Below, in pieces: positions 1 through 3,970 of a DNA stretch of 5,960 bases. The notes under the pieces were generated by a model that worked only from the letters and a program-made list of their open reading frames with translations, did not search any database and was not told the DNA's origin. This stretch comes from Oscillospiraceae bacterium (lineage in GTDB: Bacteria > Bacillota > Clostridia > Oscillospirales > Oscillospiraceae), in NCBI GenBank assembly GCA_016287555.1, contig JAEFAK010000117.1, positions 1-5,960 on the forward strand, read 5' to 3'. The position numbers and the translations under genes are program-made. How positions within the stretch are numbered: the first letter of the stretch is position 1; the number at the start of each line of letters is the position of its first letter.

Positions 1-1
1 C

Positions 2-418
2 CCGCAGGGCTCCCTTTGCGAGAAGGTCCGCGCCGGCGGCGCCGGCATCGGCGGCATCCTGACCCCGACGGGCGTCCATACCCCGATGCAGGACGGCAAG
101 CAGCTCCTCGAGTGGGATGCGGCTGCCGGCAAGTATAAGTTCGTCGAGCCCGACGAGCCCCAGAACGGCGCCCGCTATATCCTCGAGCTGCCGCTTCACG
201 CCGACGTTTGCTTCGTCCACGCCTACAAGGCCGACAAGATGGGCAACGTCGTATATCACCGCACCGCGCGCAACTTCAACCAGACCTTTGCGACCGCGGC
301 CGACTTCGTCATCGTCGAGGCCGAGCATATCGTCGAGGTCGGCGAGCTGGATCCCGACGAGATCATGACTCCGGGCGCCCTCGTAGATCTGGTCGTCCAG
401 GCGAATATGGAGGACTGA
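2..418 (+). CDS. 3-oxoacid CoA-transferase subunit A, C-terminal part (5' end outside window)
   Basis: This is the C-terminal 138 residues of the alpha subunit of a two-subunit family I CoA-transferase (the AtoD/CtfA/ScoA/PcaI group). These cytoplasmic enzymes move CoA between a short-chain acyl-CoA and a free acid such as acetate or acetoacetate. The frame is open from base 2 to TGA 416-418. The family signature GGAGIGGILTPTG (about visible residues 11-23) is clear, and so are the later segment GARYILELPLHADV, the A-K-A-D-like 'AYKADKMGN' and the 'ADFVIVEAEHIVEVGELDPDEI' region (read in parts). Full-length relatives have about 215-220 residues, so about 80 N-terminal residues lie outside the window. 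The internal ATG at 86 is not the start, because homology runs upstream of it. The next gene starts 3 bases after the stop, as expected for co-translated subunits. The exact acid substrate cannot be read from this sequence. Confidence 0.93.
   Translation, partial: PQGSLCEKVRAGGAGIGGILTPTGVHTPMQDGKQLLEWDAAAGKYKFVEPDEPQNGARYILELPLHADVCFVHAYKADKMGNVVYHRTARNFNQTFATAADFVIVEAEHIVEVGELDPDEIMTPGALVDLVVQANMED
409..413 (+). promoter_or_regulatory. Ribosome binding site for CoA-transferase subunit B
   Basis: GGAGG lies 8 bases before ATG 422, inside the last codons of the subunit A gene. It supports ATG 422 as the start and suggests translational coupling of the two subunits. Confidence 0.8.
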
Positions 419-421
419 CAC

Positions 422-1090
422 ATGAGAAAACCGACTAACGAGAGAGAAATGATCGCCTGCCGTACGGCTCAGTTCTTCCGGGACGGCAATATAGTCAACC
501 TCGGCATCGGCATGCCGACTCAGTGTCTCGACTTCCTGCCCGACGGCGTTGACGTCTGGGTCGATACCGAGAACGGCGCCATCGGCCTTGCCGGAGCTCC
601 CGGCGAGGGCGACGAGTTCCCCGTCGACATAGTCGATGCGGGCGGCAACCCCTCCAAGCTGCGCGTCGGCGGCTGCTGCTTCGACAGCTTCACATCCTTC
701 GGCTACATCCGCGGAGGCCACGTGGACATCACCGTCCTCGGAGCCTACGAGGTCGACGCCGAGGGCAGCCTCGCCAACTGGATGATCCCGGGCAAGGCCG
801 CCGCCGGCATGGGCGGAGCCATGGACCTGGTCAGCGGCTCCAAGATCACCATCGTCATGACCATGCACTGCGACAAGAAGGGCAATCCCAAGATCGTCCA
901 GAAGACCGAGATGCCCCTGACCGGCTGGAGAGTCGTCGATTACGTCGTCACCGAGCTGGCCGTCATCCACATCACTCCCGAGGGCCCCGTCCTTGAGGAG
1001 ATCTCCGAGAACACGACCGTCGAGGAGGTCGTCGCCAAGACAGGCGCGAAGCTCATCATCCCCGACAACGTCAAGGTCATGTCCTTCTGA
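422..1090 (+). CDS. 3-oxoacid CoA-transferase subunit B
   Basis: Complete beta subunit (222 residues, the usual length) of a family I CoA-transferase of the AtoA/CtfB/ScoB/PcaJ type. The beta chain carries the catalytic glutamate that forms the glutamyl-CoA thioester; here it is most likely E50 in the motif TENG (49-52), matching SENG in relatives. Other family marks are the glycine loop NLGIGMPT (26-33), the segment IRGGHVDITVLGAYEV (96-111), ANWMIPGK (118-125) and GMGGAMDLV (129-137). The start ATG 422 has a good ribosome binding site at 409-413 and lies 3 bases after subunit A. The product should pair with the upstream subunit as a heteromeric cytoplasmic enzyme. A sodium symporter follows, as a transporter does in ato-type operons. 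Acetate, acetoacetate and butyrate are all possible substrates; the sequence does not decide among them. Confidence 0.95.
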   Translation: MRKPTNEREMIACRTAQFFRDGNIVNLGIGMPTQCLDFLPDGVDVWVDTENGAIGLAGAPGEGDEFPVDIVDAGGNPSKLRVGGCCFDSFTSFGYIRGGHVDITVLGAYEVDAEGSLANWMIPGKAAAGMGGAMDLVSGSKITIVMTMHCDKKGNPKIVQKTEMPLTGWRVVDYVVTELAVIHITPEGPVLEEISENTTVEEVVAKTGAKLIIPDNVKVMSF

Positions 1091-1098
1091 ATAAAAAA

Positions 1099-1132
1099 GT
1101 CCGTCCCGCCGCGCGCGGCGCGGCGGGCGGGC
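1099..1132 (+). other. Strong GC hairpin between CoA-transferase and symporter genes
   Basis: A 9-base perfect stem (1105-1113 with 1119-1127) has a 5-base loop. It extends outward by five more pairs (1099-1103 with 1128-1132, one of them G-T) past a single bulged T at 1104. It begins 9 bases after the subunit B stop. The plus-strand 3' side (TGAATAAATTAG) has no T-run, so it is not a classic terminator for the upstream genes. On the minus strand the stem is followed by ACTTTTTTAT, which does look like a terminator tail. On the plus strand it may act as a partial terminator or as an mRNA end-protecting element that separates the amounts of CoA-transferase and symporter message; that role is inferred. 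Confidence 0.7.
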
Positions 1133-1168
1133 TGAATAAATTAGAAGTAAAAGAGTGTGTTGATCCAA

Positions 1169-2653
1169 ATGGACAGAAATCAGATACTGATAACGATAAT
1201 CATCGTTATCTATTTCGCGGTAACGGTCTTCATCGGACTCATGTCCAGCCGCAAGACCAAGAGCGCCGCCGCCTTCACGGGCGTCGCGCTGAGCACCTTC
1301 GCCATCGTCTGCGCATCAACGGGAGAATGGCTCGGCGGCACCGCCACGACCGGAGTCTCCGAATACGGCTTTCTCTACGGCCTCTCCGGCTGGTGGTATA
1401 CTATCGCCAACGGCATCGGAGTCCTGTTCCTGGGTCTGCTGTTTGCAAAGCTTTTCAGATCTCTTGAGACGGGCACCGTCCCCGGCATCATCGAGAAGTT
1501 CTTCGGTGTCAACGCCAGAACCGTCTCCTGCATCATACTTACGATAGTCATGCTGGCCGTCGGCCTTTCCCAGATGATAGCCGCCGGCAAGCTCGGCGAA
1601 AACCTACTGGGCATCCCGTTCTGGATATCCTGCGTCGCCTTCGCCGTCATCTTCATCATCTATACTCTGGCCGGCGGCATGAACGCCGTCGCCTCGACGA
1701 ACGTGCTGCACCTTATCGTCATGTACGTCGGCGTCATCGTCGCGATGGTCATCGCCATCGTCGGCGCGGGCGGCTTCAAGGGCTTCAGCGAGGGCATCAC
1801 CGCCCTCGGCAACATGGAGGGCGAGAAGAGCTTCTGGAACATGTTCTCCATCGGCGGCAGCAAGGTCTCGAGCTGGATAATCGCGTCTCTGCTCGGCGCC
1901 TGCACGGCGCAGGCCGGCCTGCAGCCCGTCCTCTCGGCCAAGAGCGCCTCCCAGGCCCGCAAGGCCTGCATCATAACGGCGTTCGTTGCCGCTCCCTTCG
2001 GCTTCTTCACCGCCGCCCTCGGCATGGCCGCCCGCGTCATGTATGAAAACGGGACGCTCCTGCCCGGCGTTGAAAAGGCCGTCGCCGCCAAGAGCGCGCT
2101 GCCTCAGCTGATGCTCCACGGCATGCCGCCTCTCGCGGGCGGTCTCGTCATGGCGGCCATTCTCGCCGCCGTGCTCTCCACGGTCAGCCCCATCATCCTC
2201 GCCTCCGGCACGATGGTCACGCGCGATGTCTATCAGCGCGTCCTGCATCCGGAAGCCAGCGATGAAAAGGTCCTGAAGATGGGCCGCATCACGACGGCGC
2301 TCTCCGGCGTCATCTGCTGCGTCGGCGCCATCCTCCTCTGGAAGGCGTCCACCGTCCTCGAACTTGTCTACGCGGCCTATTCGCTGCGCGGCGCGCTGTT
2401 CATCGTCGTCCTGCTCGGCATCTACTGGAAGCGTTCCAGCCAGAAGGGCGCGATATGCAGCATGATCCTGACCGCGGTCGTAGCGGTCGCCTGGGTCGCC
2501 ATCAAGCTCGCGACGGGCAGATACCCCATCGTCATTGGCAGCTTCGCCATCACGGAGACCTACGCAGCCGTCGTCGTCGCCTTCGTAACGACGATAATCT
2601 TCAGCCTCATCCTCCCCGACAGAGGCAAGAACGACGAGCTCAAGGCCGCGTGA
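1169..2653 (+). CDS. Sodium:solute symporter (SSS family), probable organic-acid transporter
   Basis: Integral membrane transporter of the SSS family (LeuT fold), which uses the sodium gradient to import small solutes. The 494-residue product has about 13 hydrophobic segments, from about residue 5 (first helix, ILITIIIVIYF) to about 483, followed by a short charged tail. Family marks, numbered from ATG 1169, are SSRKTKS after helix 1, YTLAGGMNAV (165-174) in helix 5, SAKSASQARKA after helix 7, and the sodium-site helix LAAVLSTVSPIILASG followed by TRDVY (about 332-355). Position 178 is Asn where many members have Asp (T-D-x-x-Q). The start is uncertain: GTG 1157 and TTG 1160 are in frame and would add four or three residues. 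None of the three has a strong ribosome site; AAGAG at 1151-1155 is the best nearby. Location after CoA-transferase genes suggests a short-chain carboxylate substrate, but SSS specificity cannot be read from sequence. A terminator follows 11 bases after the stop. Confidence 0.9.
   Translation: MDRNQILITIIIVIYFAVTVFIGLMSSRKTKSAAAFTGVALSTFAIVCASTGEWLGGTATTGVSEYGFLYGLSGWWYTIANGIGVLFLGLLFAKLFRSLETGTVPGIIEKFFGVNARTVSCIILTIVMLAVGLSQMIAAGKLGENLLGIPFWISCVAFAVIFIIYTLAGGMNAVASTNVLHLIVMYVGVIVAMVIAIVGAGGFKGFSEGITALGNMEGEKSFWNMFSIGGSKVSSWIIASLLGACTAQAGLQPVLSAKSASQARKACIITAFVAAPFGFFTAALGMAARVMYENGTLLPGVEKAVAAKSALPQLMLHGMPPLAGGLVMAAILAAVLSTVSPIILASGTMVTRDVYQRVLHPEASDEKVLKMGRITTALSGVICCVGAILLWKASTVLELVYAAYSLRGALFIVVLLGIYWKRSSQKGAICSMILTAVVAVAWVAIKLATGRYPIVIGSFAITETYAAVVVAFVTTIIFSLILPDRGKNDELKAA
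1189..1210 (+). repeat. Perfect 9-base inverted repeat inside the symporter start
   Basis: GATAACGAT (1189-1197) and ATCGTTATC (1202-1210) are exact reverse complements separated by AATC. The element sits about 20 bases inside the symporter gene and is AT-rich in GC-rich surroundings. It could fold in the mRNA near the start codon or bind a dimeric regulator. It could also be chance from the codons of an Ile/Thr/Val-rich first helix. Confidence 0.55.
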
Positions 2654-2663
2654 ACTCATTGAG

Positions 2664-2706
2664 AAAAAGCCCCGCGTCGGATAAGACGCGGGGCTTTTTG
2701 CTTTTT
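2664..2706 (+). terminator. Intrinsic (Rho-independent) terminator after symporter
   Basis: A perfect 10-base GC-rich stem (2669-2678 with 2685-2694) has a 6-base loop GGATAA. It is flanked by AAAAA (2664-2668) and TTTTT (2695-2699), giving 15 continuous pairs, followed by G, C and a second T-run (2702-2706). It begins 11 bases after the symporter stop. The symmetric A and T tracts mean it could also stop transcription on the minus strand. It separates the CoA-transferase/symporter unit from the next operon. Confidence 0.95.
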
Positions 2707-2713
2707 CCCGGCA

Positions 2714-2742
2714 TTGAAAAGACCATGCCGATGATGTATAAT
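2714..2742 (+). promoter_or_regulatory. Vegetative (sigma-70/sigma-A type) promoter
   Basis: TTGAAA (-35, 2714-2719) and TATAAT (-10, 2737-2742) are separated by exactly 17 bases; the -10 is a perfect consensus match and the -35 matches 5 of 6. Transcription would start near 2749-2751, giving a leader of about 38 bases before ATG 2788. The site lies directly after the terminator and is AT-rich against a GC-rich background. It is the only clear promoter in the window and probably drives the three downstream genes. Confidence 0.85.
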
Positions 2743-2754
2743 ATTTCTAATATC

Positions 2755-2771
2755 GCCCGCGCGGAGCGGGC
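2755..2771 (+). other. Small hairpin in the mRNA leader
   Basis: GCCCGC (2755-2760) and GCGGGC (2766-2771) can pair around the loop GCGGA. The hairpin sits a few bases after the predicted transcript start and ends 3 bases before the ribosome binding site AGGAGG (2775-2780). It may protect the 5' end of the message; it does not cover the ribosome site. Six pairs in GC-rich DNA can arise by chance. Confidence 0.45.
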
Positions 2772-2774
2772 TTG

Positions 2775-2780
2775 AGGAGG
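2775..2780 (+). promoter_or_regulatory. Consensus ribosome binding site for the DUF4177-like gene
   Basis: AGGAGG, a full match to the anti-Shine-Dalgarno sequence, lies 7 bases before ATG 2788. It fixes the start of this small gene and predicts strong translation. Confidence 0.9.
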
Positions 2781-2787
2781 AAGAGGC

Positions 2788-2988
2788 ATGACCGTTTACA
2801 AGACGGAGATACTGAAGGTCAGCGCGAAGTTCTTTTCCGACAAGGCCAACGACGGCGACGCCGCCGCGCTCGACGAGCTGCTCAACAGGAGAGCCGCCGA
2901 GGGCTGGGAGCTCGCTACCTACGACTATATGGCGACCTCTTCCCAGATAAAGGGCGCCTTCATCATCACGTTCAAGCAGGAGAGATAA
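2788..2988 (+). CDS. Small DUF4177-like protein
   Basis: A 66-residue soluble protein with no signal peptide or membrane segment. Its layout fits the DUF4177 family: an N-terminal strand with the Y-K pattern (TVYKTEILKV), a short helix (LDELLNRRAAE, about 28-38), the hallmark EGWEL (38-42), and a final strand IITFKQ (59-64) like the usual 'iFkr' ending. Members are usually 50-80 residues and have no established biochemical role. The start is well supported by AGGAGG 7 bases upstream, and the gene directly follows a consensus promoter, so it is likely real and well expressed. It is first in a likely three-gene operon, 19 bases ahead of the TIM-barrel gene. The residues between 43 and 57 (ATYDYMATSSQIKGA) are the variable part of the family. 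Function unknown. Confidence 0.85.
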   Translation: MTVYKTEILKVSAKFFSDKANDGDAAALDELLNRRAAEGWELATYDYMATSSQIKGAFIITFKQER

Positions 2989-2995
2989 CGCGGAG

Positions 2996-3000
2996 GGAGG
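2996..3000 (+). promoter_or_regulatory. Ribosome binding site for the TIM-barrel gene
   Basis: GGAGG lies 7 bases before ATG 3008, in the 19-base gap after the DUF4177-like stop codon. An overlapping copy (GGAGG at 2992-2996) is less well spaced. Confidence 0.8.
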
Positions 3001-3007
3001 CGGGATA

Positions 3008-3970
3008 ATGAAAGAACTCATATCGCTTCCCGCTTCGGAGATAGCGGCCTATAAGGGCGACGCCGAGCGGGAGATACGGGCCCTCGGCTGCGACGGCGCC
3101 GAGCTCATCTGGAGCGGGGAAGACCTCCCCGCCGAGCTGCCGTGCCCGGACTGCGTGGGCTACCATCTCGTCTTTTATCCCGACTGGATAGACCTCTGGA
3201 ACGGCGACCTCGCCGCGCTCGAGAGAAAATTCGGCTCGGAGGAGAAGTGGCGCGCCTTTTACGGCGGCGACCGCTCCGAGCTCGTCGCCCAGTATGCCGC
3301 CGACATGGAGCGCGCGGCCTCCGTCGGGGCGAAATACGTCGTCTTCCACGTCTCCGACGTCTCCGTCGAGGAGGGCTATACGTATGAGTGGCTCCACACG
3401 GACGAGGAGGTCATAGACGCGGCGGCGGAGCTCATCAATATGCTCTGTCAGGGGAAAAGCTTCCCCTTTGCCGTCTTCGTCGAGAACCAGTGGTGGCCGG
3501 GCCTCACGTTCACTCGCCCGGAGATGACCGCCCACCTGCTCGACGCGATCGAATATGCCGACAAGGGCGTCCTGCTCGATACGGGGCACCTCATGAACGC
3601 GAATACCGCCATAAGGACGCAGGCCGAAGGCGCGAGGTTCATCCTCGACATGCTGGACGCGCACGGAAAGCTCGCGGAGAGCGTACGCGCGATGCACCTG
3701 CATCAGTCTGTTTCGGGGGAATACGTCCGCACGCATACGGGCTTTATCCCGACCGACCTGCCCGAGGAGTACTTTGAGCGCTTTGCCTTCAGCTACGCGC
3801 ATATCCAGAAGATAGACAGACATCAGCCCTGGACGGATCCCGCCGTGCGCGAGGTCGTCGGGCGCATCTCGCCGGAGTATCTGACCCATGAGCTCTCCGC
3901 TTCCGGCATCGAGGCCCGCGCCGCCGCCGTGCGCATCCAGCGCGCCTCTCTTTGGGGAGAGAAGTCTTGA
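3008..3970 (+). CDS. Sugar phosphate isomerase/epimerase-like TIM-barrel protein (AP endonuclease 2 family)
   Basis: A 320-residue cytoplasmic protein of the xylose-isomerase-like TIM-barrel superfamily, which contains metal-dependent sugar isomerases, epimerases and endonuclease IV. Candidate metal or active-site residues fall in the expected strand-end order: E32 (GAELIW), H114 (VVFHVSD), E159 in FVEN, D191 and H194 in LLDTGH, H230/H232 in MHLH, D270 and H272 in KIDRHQPW, and E295 in THELS. This spacing supports a working metal site, so an active enzyme is likely. Length is a little above the usual 260-300. The substrate cannot be named; aromatic residues in ENQWWPG and in the loop at 56-64 (FYPDWIDLW) may shape the pocket. 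It starts 19 bases after the DUF4177-like gene, and its stop overlaps the start of the GTPase gene, indicating one transcript. A DNA-repair role (true endonuclease IV) is less likely because the typical Nfo signatures are not seen. Confidence 0.85.
   Translation: MKELISLPASEIAAYKGDAEREIRALGCDGAELIWSGEDLPAELPCPDCVGYHLVFYPDWIDLWNGDLAALERKFGSEEKWRAFYGGDRSELVAQYAADMERAASVGAKYVVFHVSDVSVEEGYTYEWLHTDEEVIDAAAELINMLCQGKSFPFAVFVENQWWPGLTFTRPEMTAHLLDAIEYADKGVLLDTGHLMNANTAIRTQAEGARFILDMLDAHGKLAESVRAMHLHQSVSGEYVRTHTGFIPTDLPEEYFERFAFSYAHIQKIDRHQPWTDPAVREVVGRISPEYLTHELSASGIEARAAAVRIQRASLWGEKS
3954..3959 (+). promoter_or_regulatory. Ribosome binding site deciding the TTG start of the GTPase
   Basis: GGGGAG lies 7 bases before TTG 3967, within the end of the TIM-barrel gene. 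It singles out TTG 3967 as the start, which also places the P-loop at residues 10-17, as in relatives. Confidence 0.8.

Noticed and set aside
86..418. ATG 86 as the start of a short separate gene
   Set aside because: The same frame is open to the window edge, and the upstream residues carry the GGAGIGGILTPTG signature of CoA-transferase subunit A, so the gene simply enters from the left.
1091..1168. Promoter for the symporter in the gap after subunit B
   Set aside because: No pair of -35 and -10 hexamers with sensible spacing is visible; AT-rich stretches such as GAATAAATTAG are not close enough to consensus.
1604..2659. Long open frame on the minus strand (351 codons) opposite the symporter
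   Set aside because: Its product is a run of D, E, G, R and A residues with no family pattern, and it lies wholly opposite a clear membrane protein gene. It is a GC-rich shadow frame.
3450..3467. Hairpin AGGGGAA/TTCCCCT inside the TIM-barrel gene, followed by TTTG
   Set aside because: Only 7 pairs, inside a coding region, with too short a T-run; most likely chance from the codons.
2972..3889. Open minus-strand frame of 305 codons opposite the TIM-barrel gene
   Set aside because: It is antisense to a gene with clear metal-site motifs and a good ribosome site, and its own product matches no family I know.
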